Shown: positions 10,025 to 49,462, numbered from the stretch's first letter. The stretch: DNA of 64,000 nucleotides from Rhizomys pruinosus (GCA_009823505.1 VZQC01002915.1:1671962-1735961), one strand, 5' to 3'. A program made the numbers and translations. The notes: a model not told the origin generated them from the sequence alone.

Positions 10025-10525
10025 TCCTTAACGTGCCCCTATTATGTGCCAGCCTCAAGGCGAGGCCCAGTGAATGTCGAGGTGACCAAAGTAGACAGGG
10101 TTACTTCCTTGTCAGGAAACAGTTCAGTGAGGGAAATCAAAACATTATTTAATAACACAGCCATACAACTGAACCTGTACATAAAAAGTGTGACCGTTAA
10201 CTGGAAAGGACAAGATATAGATGTAGATAGGATTGTCAAAGACTTAGAAGGTGACCCATCAGTCAATACGTGGGAACGGCCAGGGACAGTGCACTGCAGA
10301 GAAACGAAACATTCTTCTGTTGAAGAAAGGAGGTTTGCTATGTGCTACGCACTGTGATGGGTATGCAAAAGACAGTCCTTGTGTAGTGGACCCAGAAGGA
10401 TCACTAAGACTCAAGTACAATGAAGGAGAGGAGTATGTTGGGGTGTTTTTGACCCGTGGAGTGAAGGAAGGCTTCCCTGAGCAAGTGATCAGGACGCTCA
10501 TTCTGAGATAGTTATCAAAGCCAGG
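10025..10525. repeat. Possible ancient mammalian interspersed repeat
   Basis: Phrases such as CCCTATTATGTGCCAGCCTC and GGAAGGCTTCCCTGAGCAAG resemble old mammalian (MIR/L2-era) repeats. It is in DET1 intron 1. An open frame at 10046-10357 has no domain I know and I do not call it a gene. Confidence 0.4.
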
Positions 10526-11111
10526 TGAAGAACTTAATTTCTGCAAAGGGCCAGATAGTGTATATTTTAGGCTGTGATCTGTCACAAAACTACTTTACGC
10601 TCCCTTCCTAGGGCTATAGGCAATATGTAAATGAAGTAGAGCTGTTTTCCAGGGAAATACTCTTTCCAAAAACAGAAACAGAGTAGCAATTTACAGACCT
10701 GCTACTCCGGCATCTCAGTATGCATTTTATATCCTTATCCCATATTTGAAACAAATTTTGCAAAACAATTCCCTTGCTGTATTTTGTTTGTTTTATGGTG
10801 CTGGGATCTGACCCAGGGTCTGTTGCCTGTTAGGAAAGCCTTTGCCAAAACACTGCCTACAGCCGCCTTTTGAGTCTCATTCTCTGATGATTAATGATAT
10901 GTATATTTCTTTGCCATTTGTATGTCTTTCAAGCACTTTGTCCATTTTTAAATTGGGTTTTCTGATTTGTTGTTGAGTTCTAGGAATTCTTTAAATGTGC
11001 TAATATTATCTTCTGATTGACAAATATCTCCTTTCCTCCCATGGGTTGACTTTTCACATTTACCTAGTTTTGTTTTTTGTTACTTATGGTTTTGGTGTCT
11101 TTTAAAAAATC

Positions 11112-11255
11112 ATCATGCCTTTAATCCCATCACTCGGGAGTGCTACATCCTCAGTGGATCTCTGTGAGTTCAAGGCCAGCCTGGTCTACATAGTGAGTTC
11201 CAGGACAGATGGAGCTACAGGGAGACCCAGTCTCAAAAAGCCAAAAACAAATTTT
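11112..11255 (+). mobile_element. B1 SINE
   Basis: CATGCCTTTAATCCCATCAC start, GTTCAAGGCCAGCCTGGTCT core, and an A-rich end. Confidence 0.8.
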
Positions 11256-11306
11256 TTTAAAAAAATCTTTTTAAGTTCAATGTTATGAAGCTTTCCCTTA
11301 TGTGGT

Positions 11307-11452
11307 TTTTTTTTTTTTTTTTTTTTTTATATGTAGCTCTGCTGCCCTAGAACTCTATGTAGACCAGGCTGGCCTAGACCTGAGAGAGCCACTTGCCTCT
11401 GTCTCCTGAGTACTGAGTACTGGGATTAAAGGAGTGTGCCACCATGCCCAAC
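11307..11452 (-). mobile_element. B1 SINE
   Basis: Long T-run followed by a diverged reverse B1 with GACCAGGCTGGCC and GGGATTAAAGGAGTGTGCCA. Confidence 0.78.
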
Positions 11453-11664
11453 TTTCCCCTGTGCTTTCTTTAGGAAGTTTTATGGTTATAGGTCTTACGC
11501 TTAGTTTTTAATCAATTTTGAGTTAATTTTTGAGAAGGCAGTTCAGTTCAAGAAAAGGGTCCAATTTCATTCTTCGGCGTATAGGTAAACAGTTTTCCAA
11601 AAATGTGAGGAAAGTGTCCTTTCCCTATAGAATGGCCTTTGCACCATTGAACATCATTAGACCA

Positions 11665-11990
11665 TGTATGTGTGCTTCTTAGACTTTGACTGGATGTCTG
11701 AGCAAAGCAACTTAGAAGAGGAAGGATTTATTTGGCTCCTAGTTTCAGAGGGTTCTGTCCATCATGGTGGGGAGGCTGTGGCAAGGCAGCACAGGCAGTT
11801 CACATCATGGAAGCCAAGGAAGCAGAGAAGAGAAAGCCAGGGCAAGGTGTAGTCCCCATGGAAAAATGCCTATTTCTTTCCCCATCTACTTCCACTTATT
11901 CCGGCTTCCCACCTATCCTCATCTCCCAGTAATGTCATATTATGAATCCATTAGGCATCCTAATCCATTGATTATGAAGTCAGAGTCCTC
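11665..11990 (+). repeat. Old rodent interspersed repeat fragment
   Basis: AGGAAGGATTTATTTGGCTC, a CATCATGGTGGGGAGG motif and following sequence resemble a widespread rodent medium-reiteration repeat. Family name uncertain. Confidence 0.45.
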
Positions 11991-12144
11991 ATAGTCTATG
12001 TCTAGAACTGCCTTTACAGATCCATCCAGAGCTGTGCTTCATTGATCTCTAAGCGGTTTCTTAATCCATTCTCGCTGATAAGATTAATCCTAGCATGTGA
12101 AGTTTCTTTTGTGATTCTCTATTCCAGTGGCATATCTGTCTTCT

Positions 12145-12308
12145 TTTTTTTTCTTTTTTTGGTCTTTTTTTTTCCCAGATGGGGTCTCCCTATAGTCCCA
12201 GCTGTCCTGGAACTCACTCTGTAGACCAGGCTGGCCTTGAACTCACAAAGATCTCCCTGCCTCTGCTTCCTGAGTGCTAGAATTAAAGGTGTGTGCCACT
12301 ACGCCCAG
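12145..12308 (-). mobile_element. B1 SINE with target-site duplication
   Basis: Reverse B1 flanked by CCAGTGGCATATCTGTCTT on both sides (near 12125 and 12306), showing a relatively recent insertion in DET1 intron 1. Confidence 0.88.
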
Positions 12309-12581
12309 TGGCATATCTGTCTTTATGCAGCTGCTATGCTTTTTTATTTTTTTATTGTGGCTTTGTAATATGCTTTGAAATCAGGACCTGTGAGTCCTCC
12401 AACTATTGTTATTTTTCTACATTATCTTAGCACTTTGGTATTCTTTGAGATTTCATATTAAATTTTAGGATGAATTTTTTCTGTGTTCACAAAAATGATA
12501 GAGATTGTTTGAACCTTTAGATTGCTTTTACAGCCCAATAAATGTATATATGAACATGGACTTTTTTTTTTTAAGACAGGG

Positions 12582-12796
12582 TCTTGGGTCTGAGGATGTA
12601 GCAAAGTTGAAGAGTGCTTGCCAAGCATGCATACAGCCCTGGCTTCAATCCCCAGCACCCCATAAACCAGGTATGATCACACAAGCCTGTAGCTCTAACA
12701 GAGGAGAGGTGAGGTCGAAGGATCAGAAATTGGTTATCTTTGGCTCAGTAACAAGTTCAAGGCCAGCCTGGGATATCTGAGATTCTGTCTCAAAAA
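12582..12796 (+). mobile_element. B4-like composite SINE
   Basis: An ID-like left part (AGAGTGCTTGCCAAGCATGC, CCCCAGCACC) is joined to a B1-like right part (TTCAAGGCCAGCCTGGGATA, GTCTCAAAAA). Confidence 0.75.
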
Positions 12797-12799
12797 GTT

Positions 12800-12922
12800 A
12801 CAAAGATGAGATCTATGTATTCTAGGCTGGTCTTGAACTTGAGGTGATCCTCCTGCCTCAGCCTCCTGAGTGGTGGTCCTGGAGGGGGGTAGGGGGGTTA
12901 TAGGTGTGCTACCATGCCCAGT
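12800..12922 (-). mobile_element. Old B1-like SINE
   Basis: Diverged reverse B1 with GGTCTTGAACTTGAGGTGAT and CTGCCTCAGCCTCCTGAGT, lying just 5' of the region leading to DET1 exon 2. Confidence 0.6.
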
Positions 12923-13136
12923 GAATGCGATACATCATTTACATTTGTTGTACTTGTAGGTTTATTCTTTGGAAATTCCTATTAGCTGAGTATACTTGGA
13001 ACATATGTCAAATTGTATCCTTTCTTAAAACCTGTTTTTAGATTTAGAAATGTCAGAATCATTTCCTAACTATAATCTCTGTAATCTTAGAAGGAGAAAT
13101 GTGGTCCTCTAGATTCAATAAGAGAAATCTTTTTAA

Positions 13137-40595
<27,459 letters not shown>

Positions 40596-40795
40596 CTGCC
40601 TCACCACAGCTATGCCTCTGGCCTTCCAGGACTTTGCCCACTGCTTGTCTCAGTGGATTTGAGCAAAAGCTGCTGGCTGCCAGCTTTTGGGGTTCCAGAC
40701 TGGTGTACCTCCATGGGACAGAGTCAGAGAGGAGCTGGTGGGACTTTGCTGTTGTATACAGCAGTAGCAGTATACAATACTGTGAATCATCTTTT

Positions 40796-40922
40796 ATTTT
40801 TTTTATTTTCTTGAGACTGCAGCCCCAGCTGGCCTGGAACTTGCTATGTAGACCAGGCTGGCCCTGCCTGCCTCTGCCTCCCGAGTGCTGGGATCAAAGG
40901 CACGTGTCACCATGCCTGGTGT
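40796..40922 (-). mobile_element. B1 SINE in the DET1 3' UTR
   Basis: Reverse, shortened B1: GAGACTGCAGCCCCAGCTGG, GTAGACCAGGCTGGCC, GTGTCACCATGCCTGG. Mirrored at about 45525-45655. Confidence 0.82.
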
Positions 40923-41160
40923 TGATCAACCTTTAAAGTCATCTTGCTTTTCCCTGTGGGAATGCCCAGCATTAATTAAGACCATTTAATTTTGTTTACT
41001 TAGCATTTTATGGCTATGAGGGTAAAAGCATCATGCCTCCCCCCCATGTCACTTCTTTGGCATTATGTTCTGCAGTCTGCAGCAGGCAAATGGTGTTTAT
41101 TCATGAGAATTATGTATCCTTTGCATTTCTTCAGTAAGCAGGGCTATCTTTATAGAGAAA

Positions 41161-41166
41161 AATAAA
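41161..41166 (+). terminator. Det1: Polyadenylation signal AATAAA for DET1 (candidate)
   Basis: First canonical AATAAA downstream of the stop codon, 566 bases away. Other signals further on cannot be excluded. Confidence 0.55.
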
Positions 41167-42641
41167 GCCTTGGTATTTTCATATATAACTGTCTTCTGCT
41201 TGATGTTTCCCTCACACCAGGGCTTTCTGTATACTTGGGTGTGAAGAGAGAAGTGAGAGGTCCTGGTCGCAGCAGCTGCACCTCAAGCACTATTGGAGAG
41301 TGCCGCAGTAGAAGGCAGTCATTTGTCAGCATTGTTTCCTTCCCCAGGGCTTTCTGCTGGTAATTGTTAGTGCTGGAGAAGTGGGGGTAATCACACATCT
41401 TCATGTGGAAGCATGCTTGCATCTGCTGTTCGTGTCCTGCTGGTGGGAGAACAGGCAGCCCTTGTGAGCCTTGGCAGAAACAAACACTGTGTGGCACGTA
41501 CTGTCCTTTGGATAGTGGGAACTGGTAAGCTCCAGGTGTCCCTAAAGAGATCAAATTGGTTGTCCCCGGGTGACTGAGCTGTCACAGCTATCCCACAGAC
41601 ACCTGCTGGCCCCTAGACTGTACTCATCTGTCACATCCTCAACCAGTCTCCTCCAGAGAGCTCATCAGTCTGTTCCATTTCTGCATAATGTATCCCCCCG
41701 TAATATAATCAGCTTGTTTAAGAACATCTGCCCTGGAAGGTACCTTTGGAAAGTTGGGTACCAGAGCAAACTATAAAAGGAGCTGTGGATACAAACAGCT
41801 GGATCCTGTATTCCCTAAGAGTACAAGAAATGAGATAAGAGAGTCTGAGCCCCACCAAAAAGAGTTCTGATAATAGCTTCAGTATGGAATAGCTAAATTC
41901 ATTCTCAGCCTTCACTACAAGAGTTGAGCACTTACCACCAGTCAGGTGGATACTAGCTCCATGCTGAGGATGAGCGAGCGACACAAAGAGGTGGCAGAAT
42001 TACAACACAGAAAGCTTATACAGAGGGTCTCTTAAGGACCGTGAGGGAGGAGAAGGAGAAACGAGAAAAAGAATCCTAGGGAAGGGCCACTTAAACTGGT
42101 TCAGTGAGTGTGTTGTATAACCCAGAATGCGGCCACCCACATCTAGGAAGTCAGTTAACTGTATCTAGAAACTGTTGCAGATGTCCAGAAGTTTGTCTCC
42201 TCCTTGATTCTAGATCCTGTCCAGTTGACAGTATTAACCATCACACTTCCGGTATTACTTTTCTTGTCATTGCAACCAAATATCTGTGTGAAGCACCTTA
42301 GGGGAAGAAGAGTTTGTTATAGTTCACAGTTACATGGTGGGGAAGTATGGTGTCTTGGGGATGGAGTGGATTCTAAATGGGAGGCAGCTTCTCTCATTTC
42401 GGCAGCTAACCAGGAAACAGACACCTTGGGTAGGGACCGGCCAGCCATAATCCTCATCCTTATGGCCCTGGTCTGCCAGGTGGACCTCAGATGCAAAAGG
42501 TTCCATAATCTCTGAAAGTGGTGGCACCATCTGGGGACCCAGGATACAAATGTATGAGCATGTGAGGGACATTTTACACTTAAACTATAACATCCTTGCC
42601 TCTGACGGGGCAAATATGCAGTCAATAAGTGGTTCTGCCAN

Positions 42642-43300
42642 AGCAGCAGTGGCCGTGGGGACTACGCAGCAGCAGTGCCCGTGGGGACTACGCAGCAGCA
42701 GTGCCCGTGGGGAACTACGGCAGCAGTCAAGTGCCCAAGTGGGGACTAGCGCAGCAGCAGTGCCCGTGTGTGTACATAATCACAGGCAGAGCCCAGTGGT
42801 GACTGACGCAGCACGTGCCCGTAGGATCAGTGGGCGTACGACGGTACGCAGCAGTTCCCCGTAAGAAAGACAGGTTACTGCGCAGCAGTGCCCGTAAGGG
42901 ACTACCAGCAGCAGTGCCCGTAGGGACGTACGGTTCAGGCATGCCCTAAAGGATTACGTGGACGCAGAATCAGGCTGCCCTAGGGACTACCGCAGCAGTG
43001 CAGGCTGCGTAAGTCGGTGGACTACGCGGAGCAGTGCCGATAAGGTACGTCGAATGCCGTAGGATCACGCAACGTGCCAGATCGTGGAGACGCTCATGCA
43101 CAGGACTACAGTCCATGCACGCGGCAGGCCGAGACTACACAGGGTAGCTGCGAGCAGTGCGTAGAGGCTACTGAGTGCCGTAAATTACTAGACAGTACGA
43201 ACATAGGCTTAGCAAGTCGTAAGTACCATTGATAGGGACTACGCAGCAGAGTCCGTAAGGACTACGCAGCAGTGCCCGTAAGGACTACGCAGCAGGGCTG
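42642..43300 (-). repeat. Corrupted, reversed copy of the 23-bp minisatellite
   Basis: GTGCCCGTGGGGACTACGCA-like units recur with many errors, heaviest at 42950-43220, then become regular again at 43240-43300. They are the reverse complement of the clean repeat at 45712-45987. It begins immediately after the n at 42641. Confidence 0.8.
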
Positions 43301-43803
43301 AGGCCCACTTTAGGACTGTGGCCATGGATTTCAGAACAGATGCAGTTTTCAGATGTTCAACACACAGAGCTGCAGTTTTCCCAATCTACTATGAAGGAAG
43401 CAGAATGGCAAGGACGTGAAGGGTATTGCCATGACAGTGTTTATATTACCACACCAAGCCACCAGGGATGAGTAAGGAAAGAGAGGACCCTGAGGGGAGG
43501 TGCAGTTAATCAAAGAGCTCAAGTCACAGAAATGGCTGCTTATCTACCAAAGCCCAGCTGCCTCCTTAATAGAAGAACATCCAGCACATAGCTAGCCAGG
43601 CCTAAGTCTTCCAGTTCTCATTTCTTATGCATATCCATAAGGTTAGGACCACTCCCAGGATGTGTGTGCAAGTGGTGTGTGCCACCACGAACGGCCTATG
43701 GACCCAAGCGAGCCTCCCTCTGGCCTTACCCTGTACTCACTAATGAAGGATGCTGCCCAGTGGGACAATAGAGAAACATTTTTGGTCTTTAAATGGCTAT
43801 GTG
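43301..43803. other. Spacer of inverted duplication 3
   Basis: About 500 bases without a partner elsewhere in the window and with no gene or SINE I recognise. Confidence 0.5.
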
Positions 43804-45710
43804 TGGCAGAACCACTTATTGACTGCATATTTGCCCCGTCAGAGGCAAGGATGTTATAGTTTAAGTGTAAAATGTCCCTCACATGCTCATACATTTGTAT
43901 CCTGGGTCCCCAGATGGTGCCACCACTTTCAGAGATTATGGAACCTTTTGCATCTGAGGTCCACCTGGCAGACCAGGGCCATAAGGATGAGGATTATGGC
44001 TGGCCGGTCCCTACCCAAGGTGTCTGTTTCCTGGTTAGCTGCCGAAATGAGAGAAGCTGCCTCCCATTTAGAATCCACTCCATCCCCAAGACACCATACT
44101 TCCCCACCATGATGAACTGTGAACTATAACAAACTCTTCTTCCCCTAAGGTGCTTCACACAGATATTTGGTTGCAATACAAGAAAAGTAATACCGGAAGT
44201 GTGATGGTTAATACTGTCAACTGGACAGGATCTAGAATCAAGGAGGAGACAAACTTCTGGACATCTGCAACAGTTTCTAGATACAGTTAACTGACTTCCT
44301 AGATGTGGGTGGCCGCATTCTGGGTTATACAACACACTCACTGAACCAGTTTAAGTGGCCCTTCCCTAGGATTCTTTTTCTCGTTTCTCCTTCTCCTCCC
44401 TCACGGTCCTTAAGAGACCCTCTGTATAAGCTTTCTGTGTTGTAATTCTGCCACCTCTTTGTGTCGCTCGCTCATCCTCAGCATGGAGCTAGTATCCACC
44501 TGACTGGTGGTAAGTGCTCAACTCTTGTAGTGAAGGCTGAGAATGAATTTAGCTATTCCATACTGAAGCTATTATCAGAACTCTTTTTGGTGGGGCTCAG
44601 ACTCTCTTATCTCATTTCTTGTACTCTTAGGGAATACAGGATCCAGCTGTTTGTATCCACAGCTCCTTTTATAGTTTGCTCTGGTACCCAACTTTCCAAA
44701 GGTACCTTCCAGGGCAGATGTTCTTAAACAAGCTGATTATATTACGGGGGGATACATTATGCAGAAATGGAACAGACTGATGAGCTCTCTGGAGGAGACT
44801 GGTTGAGGATGTGACAGATGAGTACAGTCTAGGGGCCAGCAGGTGTCTGTGGGATAGCTGTGACAGCTCAGTCACCCGGGGACAACCAATTTGATCTCTT
44901 TAGGGACACCTGGAGCTTACCAGTTCCCACTATCCAAAGGACAGTACGTGCCACACAGTGTTTGTTTCTGCCAAGGCTCACAAGGGCTGCCTATTCTCCC
45001 ACCAGCAGGACACGAACAGCAGATGCAAGCATGCTTCCACATGAAGATGTGTGATTACCCCCACTTCTCCAGCACTAACAATTACCAGCAGAAAGCCCTG
45101 GGGAAGGAAACAATGCTGACAAATGACTGCCTTCTACTGCGGCACTCTCCAATAGTGCTTGAGGTGCAGCTGCTGCGACCAGGGCCTCTCACTTCTCTCT
45201 TCACACCCAAGTATACAGAAAGCCCTGGTGTGAGGGAAACATCAAGCAGAAGACAGTTATATATGAAAATACCAAGGCTTTATTTTTCTCTATAAAGATA
45301 GCCCTGCTTACTGAAGAAATGCAAAGGATACATAATTCTCATGAATAAACACCATTTGCCTGCTGCAGACTGCAGAACATAATGCCAAAGAAGTGACATG
45401 GGGGGGAGGCATGATGCTTTTACCCTCATAGCCATAAAATGCTAAGTAAACAAAATTAAATGGTCTTAATTAATGCTGGGCATTCCCACAGGGAAAAGCA
45501 AGATGACTTTAAAAGGTTGATCAACACAGGCATGGTGACACGTGCCTTTGATCCCAGCACTCGGGAGGCCAGAGGCAGGCAGGGCCAGCCTGGTCCTACA
45601 TAGCAAGTTCCAGGCCAGCTGGGGCTGCAGTTCTCAAGAAAATAAAAAAATAAAAGATGATTCACAGTATTGTATACTGCTACTGCTGTATACAACAGCA
45701 AAGTCCCACC
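43804..45710 (-). repeat. Inverted duplication 3, right arm
   Basis: Near-identical reverse complement of 40737-42640. It holds a reversed copy of the 3' part of the DET1 3' UTR without the coding exon, including a minus-strand AATAAA near 45292-45297 and a plus-strand B1 at 45525-45655. It stops exactly where the minisatellite begins. Confidence 0.9.
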
Positions 45711-45711
45711 T

Positions 45712-45987
45712 CTGCCGCGTAGTCCCCACGGGCACTGCCGCGTAGTCCCCACGGGCACTGCCGCGTAGTCCCCACGGACTCTGCCGCGTAGTCCCCACGG
45801 GCACTGCCGCGTAGTCCCCACGGGCACTGCCGCGTAGTCCCCACGGACTCTGCCGCGTAGTCCCCACGGATTCTGCCGCGTAGTCCCCACGGGCACTGCC
45901 GCGTAGTCCCCGTGGACTCTGCCGCGTAGTCCCCGTGGACTCTGCCGCGTAGTCCCTACGGGCACTGCTGCATAGTCCTTACAGACT
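45712..45987. repeat. 23-bp GC-rich minisatellite, 12 copies
   Basis: The unit is CTGCCGCGTAGTCCCCACGG plus a three-base GCA, ACT or ATT ending, tandem without spacers. The last copies drift (CTGCTGCATAGTCCTTACAG). It is CpG-rich, about 2-3 CpG per unit. The 184-codon minus-strand frame across it is a product of the repeat. Confidence 0.95.
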
Positions 45988-46265
45988 CTGCTTTTCTTAT
46001 CCCCTGACATTGCTACCTGCCACCTGTGTCTGCCTCTCCGGTATTCCTTCTGCTTCTTAACTGGTCACCCTTCCTGGCCCTCCAGGTTAAGATAGTAGCC
46101 ATCAGGTGGGAATCCCATTTCCTTCAGCAGGCCAACCACAGGACCCATTTCCTTCACCAGGCCAACCACAGGACACATCCCTACTTGTTTCCTCCTTGGC
46201 CTCCTATTTCAGTGAATGAAATATCCCTGAAACTGCCCCCCCCACACCTGCCAGCCCATTTGCAC

Positions 46266-46388
46266 TTTTTTTTTTTTTTTTTGTCTTTTTGAGACAGGGT
46301 CTCCCTGTAGTCCCAGCTATCCTGGAACTCCCTTCGTAGATCAGGCTGGCCTTGAACTCACAGAGATCTGCCTGCCTCTGCCTCCCTC
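46266..46388 (-). mobile_element. B1 SINE, truncated
   Basis: T-run followed by a reverse B1 up to GCCTCTGCCTCCC. Confidence 0.85.
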
Positions 46389-46507
46389 CTTTGAACTTCT
46401 TAAAAGACGCTATATGCCGTTAAACACTTTTTCTCCATCTTACATTATCTCTCTGGATAGTTCATCTCCATTAACACATGCTGTAGGATATTTAGGATCT
46501 TCTGCCT

Positions 46508-46662
46508 TTTTTTAATTTTAATTTTTTGAGACAGAATCTCACTATGTAGTCCTGGCTAGTCTGGAACTCACTGTGTAGACCAGGCTGGCCTCAACTCACA
46601 GAGATCCTATCTCTGCCTCTCAGTGACTGTGTTAAAGGCATGTGCCACCACACCCTGGCAGG
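46508..46662 (-). mobile_element. B1 SINE
   Basis: Reverse B1 with GAGACAGAATCTCACTATGT and GTGTTAAAGGCATGTGCCAC. Confidence 0.82.
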
Positions 46663-46944
46663 ATCTTGTCCTGACAAATATCTGCTTTAAGCCCTTCCAT
46701 TCCTTTAGCTACTGCCCATTTCTCTGCCAGCCTTCCCACAACAAGTTAGCAAAAGACTTGTCTAAATGTTTTCACTTGTCTGTCTTTTCCCACTCTGAAG
46801 GGTTTCTGTTGCCCCCACTCCCCTAAAACTGCATTTGTCTGGGTCACTAGTGATGTCATGATGCCGGTGGGTACTTCTTGTGTCTCTCTTATTCACCTCC
46901 CAGTGTTGGACATGGATGCTTTTGCTCTGAGTGAAGAAACACTT

Positions 46945-47066
46945 GGAGCTGGGTGTGATGCACACCTGCAGTCTAGCATTTGGGAGAATGAGGTAGGAGG
47001 ACTGAGAGATTCAGCCAAGCCTGTGCTACATAGACTCTGTTGTAGAGAAAAGTTCCAAAAATAAAT
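46945..47066 (+). mobile_element. Old B1-like SINE
   Basis: GAGCTGGGTGTGATGCACAC start and a diverged body, ending in CAAAAATAAATAAAAG. Confidence 0.6.
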
Positions 47067-47279
47067 AAAAGCAAAATTCCTGCACCAGGAATTTACAGCC
47101 CGACTCATGGTATCTTGCAGACATTTGCAACCTAACTTTTAATGACCCATGGTGGTTTACCCAAATGGCCAGTCTCCAGAAAAACTGTACACGGTAAAAT
47201 GTAATACATAACAAGGTAATAAGAGGTCTGCCCATCCCTTCAGATATGGGCTCACACAGAACTGCCACTGGCCTAGTTT

Positions 47280-47675
47280 CATATCTTGCTGCTGTGGTAA
47301 AATACCCCTACAAAACAACTTTAAGGGAGAAAGGTTGTATTTTGCTTAGAATTCCAAGTTACAGCCTGTCATTGCAGGGAAGTCAAGGCAGGATGTTGAA
47401 GCAGCTAGTCACATCCACAGTCAAGAGCAGGGAGAATGAACGAACGCATGCAGGCTCGCAGCTCAGCTCACTTTCTCTACTTTTATCTGGACCAGGACTC
47501 CAAGCCCAAGGAACGGTGCTGCCCAAAGTAGGCAGGTCCTCTCATGTCAGCGAACCTAATTAAGGTAGTGCACATCCTCAAGCCAACAGGCCAAGATGAT
47601 CTACACAGTCCCTGCTTGAGACTTTCTTCCTAGATGATTCTAGATTGTGTCAAGTTGATGATTAAAACTTAACCA
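47280..47675 (+). mobile_element. Rodent medium-reiteration interspersed repeat
   Basis: TTGCTGCTGTGGTAAAATACC start, GCAGGGAAGTCAAGGCAGGA, and TGTGTCAAGTTGATG at the end. Confidence 0.65.
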
Positions 47676-47678
47676 TCA

Positions 47679-47890
47679 GGGCTAGAGAGATGGCTCAGTG
47701 GTTAAGAGCACATTCTGCTCTTCCAGAGGACCTGAGTTCAATTCCCAGTGACCATTCATCAGGAGGGGTTAAAAACCATCTGTAACTCCAGCTCTTGGGG
47801 GATCCAACACTCTGGCTTCTGAGGGCACCTGCATTAATGTACATGTACCATACTCCCCCCACACACATACACATAATTAAAAATGAAAAT
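47679..47890 (+). mobile_element. B3/B2-type SINE, older
   Basis: GGGCTAGAGAGATGGCTCAG start, diverged body, CACACATACACATAATTAAA tail. Confidence 0.82.
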
Positions 47891-48336
47891 AGGACAAAAT
47901 AAAACCAACCATTAAGTTCATGATGTGATGATAAAATTAAATAACTACTTTGCCAACTGCTGTAAAAGAACTGTGCTATCCAGTGGTACAATCCTCTCTC
48001 TGGGAACTTTCCCACTGTGTCCTTGCAATGTATTTAGATAAATTCCATCTTTTTGGTTAATTCTTCTTCCACACCCATCATTGGCCTTCTCTATACTGAT
48101 CTGCTGGGGGCCTAGCTCATCGACAGAAACACCCACCCAGTCGTGGTTTCCAGGACAGCGTGTTTCTGGTTTCTGCCCTTCTGAGTTTTCTTTCCTGGCC
48201 CCTTCCTGGCTTCTTTAAGCTCTGTCTTTAGATGTTGGAATGGTCCAGCACTGGATCTTGGATTCTTACCTTTTGTTTTTTTCTCATTTTCTTTGATTTT
48301 TTTTTTCCTTTCCTGTGGTTTTAAAATCTAGTTATA

Positions 48337-48570
48337 GGGGGCTGGAAAGATGGATCAGTGGTTAAGAGCACTGACTGCTCTTGCAGAGGACCTGGGTTCG
48401 AATCCCAGCACCCATATGGTGACTAACAATCACCTGTAACTCCAGTTCTGGGGAATCCAATACCCTCTTCTGACCTCCATGGGCATTGCATGTGGGCATA
48501 CAGGTTCACTTAATACCTGCAGGCAATATGCTCATACATATGAAATAAAAATAATAAAATATTTAAAAAA
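48337..48570 (+). mobile_element. B3-type SINE, older
   Basis: GGGGCTGGAAAGATGGATCAG start, GGGTTCGAATCCCAGCACCC B-box region, and an A-rich tail. Confidence 0.85.
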
Positions 48571-48684
48571 TGTCAAGTTATTGTTGGCCCTCAATGCTAT
48601 AACTTTAGTCCTGGCCCCTTGAGCTCCTAATTCATACAGCTCATGATTTACATGAGATCTTCATTTAGATATATAGTAAGCTTT

Positions 48685-48860
48685 GTTTTTTTCCCAAAGC
48701 CAACTTTTATTGAAGCTTTGTGCATTTCATATAAAAATTCCCAATCAAGTCTAGGCCCATTCCCCTTCCCTGCCCCCCACCCCACCAGAGCTCATGCATT
48801 CTGCCAAACATGTTTTTCATCTTTTTCTCAGTCTCTTTTAAAAATTTCAATGCAGAAGTT
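48685..48860 (-). mobile_element. Possible L1 fragment
   Basis: CTTTTATTGAAGCTTTGTGC and CAATCAAGTCTAGGCCCATTCC followed by a C-rich stretch resemble reverse L1 3' sequence. Call is tentative. Confidence 0.35.
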
Positions 48861-49460
48861 TAGTGTTTCGGGCAGAAGTTCACCATTTCAGTCAGTTCTT
48901 TGACCCAGTCTTTTTGTTGTTGTTGCTTCCAATTTGTATCACTCCAAAATATGCACATATGGATGCCACACATATATCAAGATTATGACATCATAGGTTT
49001 TAGCATCTTCAGTTTATGGTTTCTTTTTTATTGTTATTGTTTTTTTCTTTATTAGGCTGAAAGATGTCATGTTTTCCTTAAGGAATTGTTTGAAGGCTCC
49101 TCCTTGGCAAGCCCAAACAACCATCATCAGTCCTGCCCTTGTGCTCCACATTGGGGTCTTCCCTTCCTGTGGTCACCAAATGAGGTCCAGTAAGCACTGT
49201 GTCCTGTCTTGATCTTCCTGTCCTGGTCTTTATGATACAGCCTGGGTAGTCCAACAATGGCAGCCTATACTCTGAAGAGGCTGAAACTCCAGTAGTTACT
49301 CAGTCCACAAGCTGGATGTCTCAACAGTCCCCATCTGGCACTGAAGGTTTGGAGGATTCTTGGAGAGACATGCGTCTTCAGTCCATATTGGAAGGTTGAA
49401 AGGCTGTGTCTCATATCTTTGAAGTATAGTAAGCTTCCTTTCAAAAGTATTCTGTCTCTA
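48861..49460. other. No gene or repeat recognised
   Basis: Intergenic DNA with no supported feature. Confidence 0.4.
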
Positions 49461-49462
49461 GT

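Larger units (their letters stand above)
40596..41185 (+). other. Det1: DET1 3' UTR (probable)
   Basis: Sequence from the stop to just past an AATAAA signal at 41161-41166. It contains a reverse B1 at about 40796-40922. From 40737 onward it is also part of an inverted duplication. The exact cleavage site is not determined. Confidence 0.65.
40737..42640 (+). repeat. Inverted duplication 3, left arm
   Basis: About 1.9 kb nearly identical to the reverse complement of 43804-45710. Differences are single-base changes and one-base indels (for example a C/T difference near 41459). It contains part of the DET1 3' UTR and its poly(A) signal, then intergenic DNA. The right end is the n at 42641. Confidence 0.9.

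Noticed and set aside
10046..10357. 103-codon frame in intron 1 as a possible gene or alternative exon
   Set aside because: No known domain and no paired splice sites. The sequence resembles an old mammalian interspersed repeat.
45712..45987. CRISPR-like regular array
   Set aside because: Units are strictly tandem with no unique spacers, in a mammalian genome. It is a minisatellite.
45456..46010. 184-codon repetitive frame (DYAAVPVGTTRQ-type)
   Set aside because: Three 23-bp units make a 69-base period, so a repetitive frame stays open by arithmetic. There is no start context, splice site or known family.
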